A DNA stretch of 40,065 nucleotides from Gemmataceae bacterium (GTDB lineage Bacteria > Planctomycetota > Planctomycetia > Gemmatales > Gemmataceae), in contig JAIEMG010000215.1 in assembly GCA_019752375.1 (NCBI GenBank), positions 1 to 40,065 of the forward strand. Direction: 5' to 3'. Positions 15,900-23,790 of this stretch are shown one piece after another (positions within the stretch are counted from its first letter, which is position 1; the number at the start of each line of letters is the position of its first letter). The position numbers and the translations under genes were made by a program. The notes below the pieces were generated by a model. The model did not search any database, had not been told where the DNA came from, and saw only the letters and a program-made list of their open reading frames with translations.

Positions 15900-17267
15900 A
15901 TGTTCGGATTCTCTCGTCGTTCGGAAGGTCTGAGCCGTCGCGACTGGCTGAAGCTCTCCGCCCTGGGCGTGTGCAGCGCTTCGGTCTCCGGCTGGCTTCC
16001 CGCCCTGGCCAACGAGACCGCTCAGAACTCCCAGCGCCGTAAGTCATGCATCCTCCTGTGGATGAACGGCGGCGCCAGCCAGCTCGACACCTTCGATCCC
16101 AAGCCGGGCACCCCCAACGGCGGCCCCGTCAAGGTGATCGATACCAACGTCGAAGGCATCCAGATCGCCGAGCACTTCCCGAAGCTCGCCAAGTTCATGG
16201 ACAAGATGGCGATCATCCGCTCCATGAACACCGGCCCCGGCCAGAACGCCGATCACGGCCAGGAAACCTTCCAGGTCCACACCGGCTACCAGCCGCGCGG
16301 CGCCATCCAGTATCCGTCGCTCGGCTCACTGGTCGCCAAGGAAATCGGTACCGACGAGTCCGCTCTGCCGAACTACGTGAACATCGCTCCGTTCCGCCAG
16401 TTCAATGCGGACGCTGCCGGCGCTGGCTTCCTCGGACCCAAGTACGCTCCGCTGATGGTCGCCGAGACCAACTACTACCAGCAGCAGAACGCCAACGACT
16501 ACGACAAGATGCTGAAGGTGCAGGACTTAGCTCCCTTCACCGACCTGGTCAAGGAGCGTTTCGACGCTCGCATCGGCCTGCTCCAGGACCTGGAGAAGGA
16601 CTTCGTCACGTCGCGTCCGGGCGTCGCGGCCAAGAGCCATGCGACCGCCTACGAGCGTGCCGTCAAGCTGATGCAGACCGCCGCCGCCAAGGCGTTCAAC
16701 CTGGAAGAGGAAGACGCCAAGAACCGCGACCGCTATGGCCGCACGCTGTTCGGCCAGGGCTGCTTGCTGGCTCGCCGCCTGGTGGAGCAGCACGTGCCGT
16801 TCATCGAAGTGACGCTGGGCCAGTTCGGCGGCAACCAGCTCGGTTGGGACACGCACCAGAACAACTTTGAAGCCGTCAAGCGCCTCAGCGGCGAGCTGGA
16901 CCTGGCCTGGTCGAGCCTGATGGAAGACCTGAAGGAACGCGGCCTACTTGACTCGACCTTGATCGTTTGGGCCAGTGAGTTCGGCCGCACGCCGAAGATC
17001 ACCCCCAACAGCAATGGCCGCGAGCACTGGGCCAGCGGTTGGAGCACGGTGCTGGCCGGCGGCGGCATCAAGGGCGGCCAGGTCATCGGCAACACCGGCA
17101 AGGACGGCATGAAGATCGAAGAACGGCCCGTTACAGCGCCCGACTTCATCGCCACCGTCGTCAAGGCATTGGGCATCGACCCCAAGAAGCAGAACATGTC
17201 GAACGTGGACCGCCCGATCCGGATCGCCGATCCGAAGGCGGACCCGATCAACGAACTGATCGCGTAA
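15900..17267 (+). CDS. DUF1501 domain protein with Tat-like signal
   Basis: A 455-residue DUF1501 protein, a family related in fold to alkaline phosphatase/sulfatase-like enzymes. ATG 15900 has AGGAG about ten bases upstream. The N-terminus carries a twin-arginine-type motif SRRDWLK (12-18) followed by a hydrophobic stretch ending PALA, so folded export is likely. The conserved core is present: CILLWMNGGASQLDTFDPKP, FMDKMAIIRSM, HGQETFQVHTGYQP, later LIVWASEFGRTPKITP and GREHW near the C-terminus. The usual partner DUF1549/DUF1553 gene is immediately upstream, so the two probably act together in the cell envelope. What they do is not known. Confidence 0.94.
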   Translation: MFGFSRRSEGLSRRDWLKLSALGVCSASVSGWLPALANETAQNSQRRKSCILLWMNGGASQLDTFDPKPGTPNGGPVKVIDTNVEGIQIAEHFPKLAKFMDKMAIIRSMNTGPGQNADHGQETFQVHTGYQPRGAIQYPSLGSLVAKEIGTDESALPNYVNIAPFRQFNADAAGAGFLGPKYAPLMVAETNYYQQQNANDYDKMLKVQDLAPFTDLVKERFDARIGLLQDLEKDFVTSRPGVAAKSHATAYERAVKLMQTAAAKAFNLEEEDAKNRDRYGRTLFGQGCLLARRLVEQHVPFIEVTLGQFGGNQLGWDTHQNNFEAVKRLSGELDLAWSSLMEDLKERGLLDSTLIVWASEFGRTPKITPNSNGREHWASGWSTVLAGGGIKGGQVIGNTGKDGMKIEERPVTAPDFIATVVKALGIDPKKQNMSNVDRPIRIADPKADPINELIA

Positions 17268-17272
17268 TCCCC

Positions 17273-17314
17273 CGCCGCAAGCGGCTTCGCGGTCCCGCGA
17301 AGCCGCTTGCGGCG
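17273..17314. terminator. Bidirectional terminator-like hairpin
   Basis: The perfect 20-base arms 17273-17292 and 17295-17314 are separated by two bases. The hairpin starts six bases after the DUF1501 stop and ends five bases before the stop of the convergent leftward gene. A short pyrimidine tail (TTTCCT) follows on the plus strand. Position suggests termination in both directions, though it may also belong to a palindromic repeat family. Confidence 0.7.
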
Positions 17315-17318
17315 TTTC

Positions 17319-19547
17319 CTATCTCCGCCCCCCACGCCGACCGCCTCCCGCTGGCGCTCCCCGAAACCCACCCGGGTTCCCATTAAATCCGCCCGGTCCG
17401 CCGACGCGCTGCTCCGGTCGCTCGGCACGTGGCGGCTCGGGAGCATGGCCCGTCGACGCACGAAAGTTCTGGTGGTTCGCCTCACCGTCTCGGCGTGCGG
17501 CCCAGTCCTTGTCGTACTGCTGCAGGTTCTTCTGCATTTCCGGACGCATGTTCTCCGGCGCATTCTTGGGATCGTAATGCTGCCAGCCCTTGGCCGTGTT
17601 CTGTTCCCAGCCGTTGTTGGTGCGTCGGACGACGTTGCCGTCGTGCGTGGCCATCACGTTGTTGAAGCCGCGCTGCTGATTGGTGATGTTCGTCGTCTTG
17701 CTCGGCGCGAACGTGTTGTTCTGGTTCACGTGCACGTTGTTGCCCCAGCGGTTGTAGGCGTTGAAGTTGCCGAAGTTGACGTTGTTGATGTGGGTATTCG
17801 AGTAACGTCCGCCGTAACCGCCGCGCCAGCCATCGTGCCACGCGTTACCGCCCCACCCCGCGTGCCAACCGACGGGGCCCCACCACGGCCGGCCGACCGC
17901 GCTGCCAAAGCCGCAACCCCAGCCAGCCGCCGTCCAGCTGAACCGTGCGCCAAAGCCGTAGGTCCACGGCCGCCCAAACCAGTAGGCGCCAACCCACGGC
18001 GCAAAGTTGTAGCCGGTGCCGTAGACCACCACGTTTTGCGGCGACACACAGGTGCCGAAATAGCCCGGCGTGTAGCCGACGTACACGACTTCCGGCGTCG
18101 AGTCGTACACGACCACCTGGGTCGCATAATAGATTGGCGAGCTGGGCGGAATCGTGTAGATCGCGGCGGGGACCGATGTCGCCACCGTCCACGGTCCCGT
18201 CGGTGACGTGGCGGTGAACCAAACACCGTTTTCGACCGCGAAGAACTGCTGCGGCGTTACTTCGATGATCGGCGTCGGCGCATTGACCGCATAGCGCAAC
18301 TTGGTGCCGTCCACGGGCTGGAACTGCGGCTTGCCGTCATAGAGTGGCGTGAACTGGGCTTCCTTGCGGCTGATAGCGGCGGTTTGTGGCACGGAATTGG
18401 CGATCAGCGATTCCTGGGCCTGCGGCGTGCCGGAGACAGAGGTCAACACGTCGCCGCGGGGATGCTGCTCGGGGATCTTGGCGAAATCGGCCGGCAGCTT
18501 GTCGGCCGGCGCAAACTCCCACGGGCCCTTCAGCGACTTCGCACGAAACCAGCGGCCCGACACCAGGACGTAGTAGTTGCCGCTGAGGGTATCGAGCAGC
18601 AGCTGATCGGACGAATTGCTCACCCAGAGCAGCTTGGTACCGTCGATCGGCGACAGGTTTGGCGTGCCGCGCACTTCAATCAGTTCGGCCGGCACGGTAC
18701 TGACGTGGATGACGGGGATCGTGCCGCTGGCGAACTCGTCGGCCACGTCGTCGGCGAGGTGGTCCATCAGATCGACTTGCGGATTGTCGGTGAAGGTCTT
18801 GAGCACCGGCGCCAGCGTTGCGGGCGGGTTCACCGCCACGGTCCAGGTGCCGTCAATGGCCGTCGCGGTCATCCAGCGGTCCATCATGTGCAGGTAATAC
18901 TTCCCGTTGGCCTGGTCGAGCAGAATCAACGACCGTGTGTTGATAATCCGCAACAGGGTGCTGCCCTCGACCTGCCGTAACGCCGGCTTGCCGTCGATGA
19001 GGACAAGGATCGCCGGCTTGGTGCTGACGATGATCTGCGGCGGCTCGTTCTTGACCGGCTGCGTGGGCGTCTTGTTCTCGGCGCGCGTGACGGCGAGGTT
19101 CGCCTCCAGCCGATCCAGGCTGACCACGCGAGTGCCCTGGGGCCCCTGCTTGCGGAAGAGATCCAGGTACACGTTGTTCTTGTCGGCCGCGGCCGGGAAG
19201 TTGGCCTTGGTGACCTTGAAATCATCCAGAGTCACCAGGCGATGCTCCTTGTCCACGTCAGTGCGTGCACTGGCCCAGATGACGCCGAAGGTGGGATCGG
19301 CCGCCGCCTTGTCCAGCACCGACACAGCAGCGCGCAGCTCGATCTTGTTCGCTTCCCACTTCTCGACCTGCGGCTGGTACACGGTGACCGTGACGCCGTC
19401 GTTGGTGATCTTGCGCGGCCAGCCGATGTCGGTTGTCTGGGCCGCCGTCGTCGGCGTCGGACTCTGCGAGCGCGTGCTGGACGGCTCGCTCAGCGCGATG
19501 CCCGCGAGCAAGAGGGGAACGAACAGCCAGCGGAGGACTGTACTCAT
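17319..19547 (-). CDS. Secreted protein with three internal repeats
   Basis: A 742-residue exported protein read from ATG 19547; the frame is open upstream to 19664 but that part falls in repeat sequence. A signal peptide (MSTVLRWLFVPLLLAGIALS) leads to an N-terminal domain (about 38-165) with GWPRKITNDGVTVTVYQPQ. Three repeats of about 75 residues follow (roughly 173-247, 281-356, 390-466), each with a DGKP/GTP start, an E/DGTKL-like turn, a strand ending YY or FF, then a W-x-x-A-x-x-x-x-G-x-W motif. A Tyr/Gly/Trp-rich segment (about 480-600) and an Asn/Gly-rich, finally Gly/Arg-rich tail end the protein. I recall relatives loosely annotated as carbohydrate-binding family V/XII; evidence for sugar binding is weak. 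It is convergent with the DUF1501 gene. Confidence 0.8.
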   Translation of the reverse strand: MSTVLRWLFVPLLLAGIALSEPSSTRSQSPTPTTAAQTTDIGWPRKITNDGVTVTVYQPQVEKWEANKIELRAAVSVLDKAAADPTFGVIWASARTDVDKEHRLVTLDDFKVTKANFPAAADKNNVYLDLFRKQGPQGTRVVSLDRLEANLAVTRAENKTPTQPVKNEPPQIIVSTKPAILVLIDGKPALRQVEGSTLLRIINTRSLILLDQANGKYYLHMMDRWMTATAIDGTWTVAVNPPATLAPVLKTFTDNPQVDLMDHLADDVADEFASGTIPVIHVSTVPAELIEVRGTPNLSPIDGTKLLWVSNSSDQLLLDTLSGNYYVLVSGRWFRAKSLKGPWEFAPADKLPADFAKIPEQHPRGDVLTSVSGTPQAQESLIANSVPQTAAISRKEAQFTPLYDGKPQFQPVDGTKLRYAVNAPTPIIEVTPQQFFAVENGVWFTATSPTGPWTVATSVPAAIYTIPPSSPIYYATQVVVYDSTPEVVYVGYTPGYFGTCVSPQNVVVYGTGYNFAPWVGAYWFGRPWTYGFGARFSWTAAGWGCGFGSAVGRPWWGPVGWHAGWGGNAWHDGWRGGYGGRYSNTHINNVNFGNFNAYNRWGNNVHVNQNNTFAPSKTTNITNQQRGFNNVMATHDGNVVRRTNNGWEQNTAKGWQHYDPKNAPENMRPEMQKNLQQYDKDWAARRDGEANHQNFRASTGHAPEPPRAERPEQRVGGPGGFNGNPGGFRGAPAGGGRRGGRR

Positions 19548-19621
19548 GGTGAATTCCGTTCGCAGAAGAGAGAAGCAAGGGACCATCCGATTATAACGGG
19601 TGCCAGCGCTGACCCCAAGTA

Positions 19622-19790
19622 CCTGGCGAACCGGGAGCGTGAGTGAGCGACCGGAGTACCTCACGCCTCGAAACGCTTCCCGAACTCCAGTCGCTCACGC
19701 TCCCGGCTCGCCACAAGAGATTTCAAGCCCTTGAAGAACTCCAGTCGCTGACCGTTGAAGAACTCCAGTCGCTCACGCTCCTGGCTCGCC
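19622..19790. repeat. Compound inverted and direct repeat upstream of nuo
   Basis: A left arm at about 19624-19655 pairs with a right arm at 19685-19712, apart from a four-base insertion and two mismatches. The right arm motif CTCCAGTCGCT then recurs near 19740 and 19763, the last copy extending to GGCTCGCC at about 19789. The same family appears as a clean palindrome between nuoL and nuoM (33681-33757). Confidence 0.75.
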
Positions 19791-19879
19791 AAGGAGGAAG
19801 GGGCGGTGAAGGTTCGGTGCGAGGTATGCGTTTCTCCTTGACCCCACCTGGCACGCATCTATACTGACCCTGTTCCATC

Positions 19880-19943
19880 CCTCGACCAAAACGGTCGAGG
19901 ATTCTTTTTGTCGGACTTTGTGAAAAAAGGCACAAAGTCGGAC
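19880..19943 (+). promoter_or_regulatory. Two consecutive hairpins in nuoA leader
   Basis: The first hairpin has eight-base arms (19880-19887 and 19893-19900, CCTCGACC/GGTCGAGG) followed by ATTCTTTTTG, which looks like a small intrinsic terminator. The second has 13-base arms (19910-19922 and 19931-19943) with one mismatch around a purine loop. They end only about 15 bases before the nuoA start, so they could attenuate or block translation of the operon, or could be a compact intergenic repeat. No function is demonstrated. Confidence 0.45.
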
Positions 19944-19957
19944 GGCGAGGGGCGTTG

Positions 19958-20347
19958 ATGGACTTCGACCTGGCCACCTACTATCCGATCTTTATCTACT
20001 TGCTGTTCATCCTGGCGTTTGCCGGGGGGGCGATGGTGGCAGCGCACATCATCGGTCCGCATCGGCGGACAGCGGTCAAGTTGATGCCTTACGAGTCCGG
20101 CATGGACCCGATCGGCGACGCTCGGCATCGCTTCGACGTCAAGTTCTACCTCACCGCGATCCTGTTCCTGGTCTTCGACGTCGAACTTCTGTTCCTCTAC
20201 CCCTGGGCGGTGGTCGCGTACCGGCAAGAGCCGCTGTTGCCGGCGGAGTTGCGTCGCATTGTCTTCTGGGAAATCCTCGCCTTCGTGATTTCGCTGTTTG
20301 TCGCCTACATCTACGCCTGGCGCAAGGGGGTATTCCGATGGCGCTAG
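19958..20347 (+). CDS. nuoA: NADH-quinone oxidoreductase subunit A
   Basis: A 129-residue small membrane subunit of complex I, located where the membrane arm meets the peripheral arm. Three hydrophobic helices are visible ([61 protein letters not shown]). The conserved loop after helix 1 has the family signature [21 protein letters not shown], with the invariant YESG and RFxVxFY. ATG 19958 has GAGGGG five bases upstream. The gene opens the nuo operon and overlaps nuoB by ten bases. Confidence 0.97.
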   Translation: MDFDLATYYPIFIYLLFILAFAGGAMVAAHIIGPHRRTAVKLMPYESGMDPIGDARHRFDVKFYLTAILFLVFDVELLFLYPWAVVAYRQEPLLPAELRRIVFWEILAFVISLFVAYIYAWRKGVFRWR

Positions 20348-20925
20348 CGCTGCCCGACGTCATGATCGCCCCGCTGGACAAGCTGGCGAACTGGGTGCGG
20401 GCCAACAGCTTGTGGCCGATGCCGTTCGCCACCGCCTGCTGCGGCATCGAACTGATGGCGACGGGTGCATCGCGTTACGACATTGCCCGCTTCGGCGCCG
20501 AGGCGATGCGTTTCAGCCCCCGACAGTGCGACCTGATGATTGTCGCGGGCCGGGTAGTGATGAAGATGCTGCCGGTGCTGCAGCGCATCTGGCTGCAAAT
20601 GCCCGAGCCAAAGTGGTGCATCTCGATGGGCGCGTGTGCCAGTTCCGGCGGCGTGTTCGACACCTATGCGGTGGTGCAAGGCATCGACCGGTTCATTCCG
20701 GTGGACGTGTACATCCCCGGCTGCCCGCCTCGGCCGGAGCAACTGCTGCAATCGGTCATCGATTTGCAGGACAAGATCAAGAAGACCGGCACGCTGACCG
20801 GCAGTGAATTCTTGACGCGCACCGCCCACGAAGGCCCGGCCGTGCTCGAGCCGACGCTGATGCCCTCCGAGACAATCGTCGCTCCGGGCAACTACACCAG
20901 CGCCGTGCGCCTCTGGGAGAAGTGA
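20338..20925 (+). CDS. nuoB: NADH-quinone oxidoreductase subunit B
   Basis: A 195-residue subunit binding iron-sulfur cluster N2, the last electron carrier before quinone. The four ligand cysteines are present: adjacent C34-C35 in TACCGIE, C100 in [11 protein letters not shown], and C129 in [10 protein letters not shown]. The N-terminal helix and the C-terminal extension after residue 150 are within the normal range of the family. The start codon lies inside the end of nuoA (ten-base overlap) and nuoC begins four bases after the stop, so the genes are tightly coupled. Confidence 0.98.
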   Translation: MALALPDVMIAPLDKLANWVRANSLWPMPFATACCGIELMATGASRYDIARFGAEAMRFSPRQCDLMIVAGRVVMKMLPVLQRIWLQMPEPKWCISMGACASSGGVFDTYAVVQGIDRFIPVDVYIPGCPPRPEQLLQSVIDLQDKIKKTGTLTGSEFLTRTAHEGPAVLEPTLMPSETIVAPGNYTSAVRLWEK

Positions 20926-20929
20926 GCCG

Positions 20930-21427
20930 ATGCCGTCTTACGAAGACACTCTGAAGCAGCGTCTCGGCCCCGATGTTTTCGCGACGCAGCAGTTCCGCGA
21001 CAACCATCGGCTCATCGTGAAATCGGGCCAGTTGCACGCGGTGCTAGAAGTCCTGAAGCACGGCTGCGGCTTCGACATGCTGATCGACGTGACGGCCGTC
21101 GATTACCTGCACTATCCCGACGCCCGCGACCGCTTCGGCGTGATCTACTGCCTGCTGAACACGACAAGCGGCGAGCGCACGATCGTCAAGACGTACCTGA
21201 ACGAGCCGGAACTGACGCTGCCGACGGCGTTTCACCTGTGGAAGGGCGCCGACTGGATGGAGCGCGAAGTCTACGACATGTACGGCATCGTCTTCGAAGG
21301 CCATCCGGACCTGCGTCGCATCCTGTTGCCGGAGGAGTTCACGTCGTTCCCATTGCGCAAGGACTACCCGGCGCATGGGCGCGGGGAACGGCATAACTTT
21401 CCGGTGATTACCCGCGCCGAGAGCTGA
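20930..21427 (+). CDS. nuoC: NADH-quinone oxidoreductase subunit C
   Basis: A 165-residue peripheral-arm subunit (30-kDa family). The signature ADWMEREVYDMYGIVFEGHP...LRRILLPEEF is complete near residues 107-137, and the C-terminus PLRKDYPAHGRGER fits the family. It is a separate gene, not fused with nuoD as in some proteobacteria. The next gene is 151 bases downstream, and most of that gap is a palindromic repeat that begins one base after this stop codon. Confidence 0.97.
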   Translation: MPSYEDTLKQRLGPDVFATQQFRDNHRLIVKSGQLHAVLEVLKHGCGFDMLIDVTAVDYLHYPDARDRFGVIYCLLNTTSGERTIVKTYLNEPELTLPTAFHLWKGADWMEREVYDMYGIVFEGHPDLRRILLPEEFTSFPLRKDYPAHGRGERHNFPVITRAES

Positions 21428-21428
21428 A

Positions 21429-21563
21429 AATGACGAATGACGAAGCCCGAATGACGAATCAATGCCCAATTCCCAATGACCCAAGGGCAAGACACGCCGC
21501 ACTCACCATTGGGGTTTCGTCATTGGTCATTGATTCGTCATTCGGGCTTCGTCATTCGTCATT
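21429..21563. repeat. Palindromic repeat, 36-base perfect arms, nuoC-nuoD
   Basis: The arms 21429-21464 and 21528-21563 are exact reverse complements around a 63-base loop. The arms are built from short units GACGAATGACGAA and GACGAATCAATG; part of the loop repeats the unit again near 21507-21527. It starts immediately after nuoC and ends five bases before the AGGAGG ribosome site of nuoD. GC content is far below that of the genes on either side. Confidence 0.92.
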
Positions 21564-21578
21564 CCTCAGGAGGGCACT

Positions 21579-22799
21579 GTGCCGTTAGAAGCCGCCACGC
21601 TCGAGCCGCGCGAAGGCACCGAGCAGGATTATCTCTGGACGCTGAACTTTGGCCCGCAGCATCCGGCCACGCACACGACGCTGCGCTTGATCCTGACGCT
21701 GGACGGCGAAACCATCGTCAAGGCGGTTCCGGACATTGGTTACCTGCACAGCGGCTTCGAGAAGCTCGGCGAGGAGCTCGATTACAACCAGTACGTCACC
21801 ATCGTGGATCGGATGAACTACATCTCGCCGATGGCCAACGAGATCGCCTGGCACAACAGCGTTGAAAAGCTGCTGAACATCGATCTGACGCCGCGCTGCA
21901 AGTACATCCGCGTCGTCCTGGGCGAGCTGATGCGGATCCACGACCACTTGCTCTGCGTCGGTGCGGCCGCTCTCGATTTGGGCGCGATGACGGCGTTCCT
22001 CTACGCCTTCAACCTGCGCGAGAAGATCTACGACATTTCCGAGCACGCGGCGGGCCAGCGCTTTCATCCCAGCTTCACGCGCGTCGGCGGGCTGATGCGC
22101 GACGTCGATCCCCAGTGGATCGACATGGTCCGCGACTTCGTGAAGTCGTTTCCCAAGGTGTATTCCGACGTGGTGCGCTTGCTGAACCGCAATCGCATCT
22201 TCATCGATCGCACGCGGGGCGTCGGCGTCCTGTCCAAGGAAGACGCGATCAGCCTGAGCTGCACCGGGCCCGTGGCGCGGGCCAGCGGCGTCGTGCGCGA
22301 CGTGCGCAAGGACGATCCGTACCTGGCGTACAAGGACTTCGACTTCCAGGTCGTCTGCGGCACCGAGGGCGATTGCTTTGCGCGCTACCTGGTGCGCATG
22401 GAAGAGATGGTCCAGAGCATCCGCATCGTGCAGCAAGCGATCGAAAACCTGCCGGCTGGTCCCGTGAACATCGACATCGAAGGCAAGGCCGTCTTGCCGG
22501 ACAAGCTGGCGACGTATCGCAGCATCGAAGGGCTGATCCAGCACTTCGAGATGATCATGACCAACCGCAAGTGGGAGACGCCGAAGGACGAGGTCTACGC
22601 CGCGACCGAATCGCCCAACGGCGAGCTCGGCTTCTATGTCGTCGCCGACGGCGGTGGCCATGCCTATCGGGCGCGGACCCGGCCGCCGTCGTTCATTCAC
22701 TTCGCGGTGTTCCCGTACCTGATCGTCGGGCACCAGGTCAGCGACGTCGTGGCCGTGCTGGGCAGCTTGAACATCATCGCGGCGGAACTGGATCGCTGA
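21579..22799 (+). CDS. nuoD: NADH-quinone oxidoreductase subunit D
   Basis: A 406-residue 49-kDa-type subunit that forms the quinone site with NuoB. GTG 21579 is supported by AGGAGG about five bases upstream. Conserved parts: LNFGPQHPATHTTLRL with the quinone-site histidine region, GYLHSGFEKLGEE, the tyrosine-containing YNQYVTIVDRMNY, and RIHDHLL. The C-terminal motif, usually GSLDPVMGEVDR, reads GSLNIIAAELDR, so the Asp and the Gly-Glu of that segment are changed. Length is typical. nuoE follows after 11 bases. Confidence 0.98.
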   Translation: MPLEAATLEPREGTEQDYLWTLNFGPQHPATHTTLRLILTLDGETIVKAVPDIGYLHSGFEKLGEELDYNQYVTIVDRMNYISPMANEIAWHNSVEKLLNIDLTPRCKYIRVVLGELMRIHDHLLCVGAAALDLGAMTAFLYAFNLREKIYDISEHAAGQRFHPSFTRVGGLMRDVDPQWIDMVRDFVKSFPKVYSDVVRLLNRNRIFIDRTRGVGVLSKEDAISLSCTGPVARASGVVRDVRKDDPYLAYKDFDFQVVCGTEGDCFARYLVRMEEMVQSIRIVQQAIENLPAGPVNIDIEGKAVLPDKLATYRSIEGLIQHFEMIMTNRKWETPKDEVYAATESPNGELGFYVVADGGGHAYRARTRPPSFIHFAVFPYLIVGHQVSDVVAVLGSLNIIAAELDR

Positions 22800-22810
22800 G
22801 AGCGAAGAAC

Positions 22811-23290
22811 ATGGGTTTCCTGAGCGAAGACCTGAAGCAGAAGATCCTGGCGTGCTTGCCGCGCTTTCCGAACAAGCAGGCGGTGACGCTGCCGGCGTTG
22901 CACCTGGTTCAGGACGAGCTGCGCTGCGTGCCGCTGGAAGCGATGCGCGAGATCGCCGCGATGCTCGACCTGAGCCCGGCCGAAGTTCACGACACAATGA
23001 GCTTCTACGGCTTCTTCCGCGACGAGCAGCATCCGCTGGGCAAGACGCGCCTGTGGATGTGTCGCAGCCTGGCGTGTTCACTGCTTGGTGCGGAAGAACT
23101 GCTCGATCATGCGTGCAAGAAGCTCAATGTCAAGCCGGGCGGCACCAGCGCCGACGGCAAGATCACGGTCGAGTTCGCCGAGTGCATCGGCGGCTGCGAA
23201 GGGGCGCCGTGTGCGCTCATCAACGACGAGCACCGCATGAACCTGACGACGGAAAAAGTGGAAGCCCTGTTGGCCGAGCTGCGACAATGA
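22811..23290 (+). CDS. nuoE: NADH-quinone oxidoreductase subunit E
   Basis: A 159-residue thioredoxin-fold subunit carrying the 2Fe-2S cluster N1a at the NADH end of complex I. The four ligands fit the family spacing: C84 and C89 (MCRSLAC), C125 and C129 (ECIGGCEGAP). ATG 22811 is 11 bases after nuoD. In most genomes nuoF follows directly; here nuoF starts 970 bases downstream and two toxin-antitoxin-like genes lie in between. Confidence 0.97.
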   Translation: MGFLSEDLKQKILACLPRFPNKQAVTLPALHLVQDELRCVPLEAMREIAAMLDLSPAEVHDTMSFYGFFRDEQHPLGKTRLWMCRSLACSLLGAEELLDHACKKLNVKPGGTSADGKITVEFAECIGGCEGAPCALINDEHRMNLTTEKVEALLAELRQ

Positions 23291-23309
23291 CGCAGAGGAG
23301 GGCCATGCC

Positions 23310-23666
23310 ATGCAACTGGAAGATTATTTTGAGTTCGAGAAGTTCGAGACCGAGTACGGCGAAGTGGAGCGCATTCGCGTCAAGGGGACGCGAATCGCAA
23401 TTGAAATCATCATCCAGGATTACCTGGGGGGATCCTTGCCAGAACAGATCGTCGCTAACTATCGCCGCTCGCTCTCGCTGGAACAGGTTTTTGCCACACT
23501 GACTTACTATTTACACAACAAGGCGGCCGTTGATTCCTACATCGAGCACGGAGATGCTATCGGGGAGGCCTACTATCAGGAACATCTTCGGAAAGAGCCA
23601 CCGGAGGTCGTCAAGCGTCTCCGGGCGCTTCGCGCCGAGTCTCCTGGTACAGCGGCGGGTTCATGA
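23310..23666 (+). CDS. DUF433 protein, probable antitoxin
   Basis: A 118-residue protein with a DUF433 core (about 18-80): ERIRVKGTRIAIEIIIQDYLGGSLPEQIV, then LSLEQVFATLTYYLHN, predicted as a winged or tri-helical DNA-binding fold. DUF433 proteins are usual partners of DUF5615 PIN-like proteins, as in the next gene. It is longer than the common 75-90 residues because of an acidic/basic helical tail after residue 85 that may bind the toxin. GGAGGG lies about eight bases before ATG 23310. It is 19 bases after nuoE and on the same strand, so it is almost certainly co-transcribed with complex I. Confidence 0.8.
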   Translation: MQLEDYFEFEKFETEYGEVERIRVKGTRIAIEIIIQDYLGGSLPEQIVANYRRSLSLEQVFATLTYYLHNKAAVDSYIEHGDAIGEAYYQEHLRKEPPEVVKRLRALRAESPGTAAGS

Positions 23667-23772
23667 AATCCATCGGGTGCAGCTGCTAATTCTACAGGAT
23701 GAGCTTGAGTAGCAGATGCCCTGTTTTTCAGGGTCTTCTCAAAGCTCGTGTCAGTTTCGTGCTGCAATCGCT

Positions 23773-23786
23773 GCCCAAATTTGGGC
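23773..23786. promoter_or_regulatory. Perfect 14-base palindrome, possible operator
   Basis: GCCCAAATTTGGGC is a perfect dyad four bases before the ATG at 23791, in a low-GC stretch between the DUF433 and DUF5615 genes. Antitoxins commonly bind such dyads, so it could be an autoregulatory site. A small hairpin (CCCTG-T5-CAGGG) lies about 40 bases upstream. Inference only. Confidence 0.3.
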
Positions 23787-23790
23787 ATTA

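Noticed and set aside
19643..19867. Short plus-strand open frame upstream of nuoA
   Set aside because: Its translation (ELQSLT repeated) comes directly from the DNA repeat arms and no ribosome site is present.
21585..23081. Leftward open frame of about 500 codons opposite nuoD and nuoE
   Set aside because: It spans two certain genes and their junction and has no recognisable protein features.
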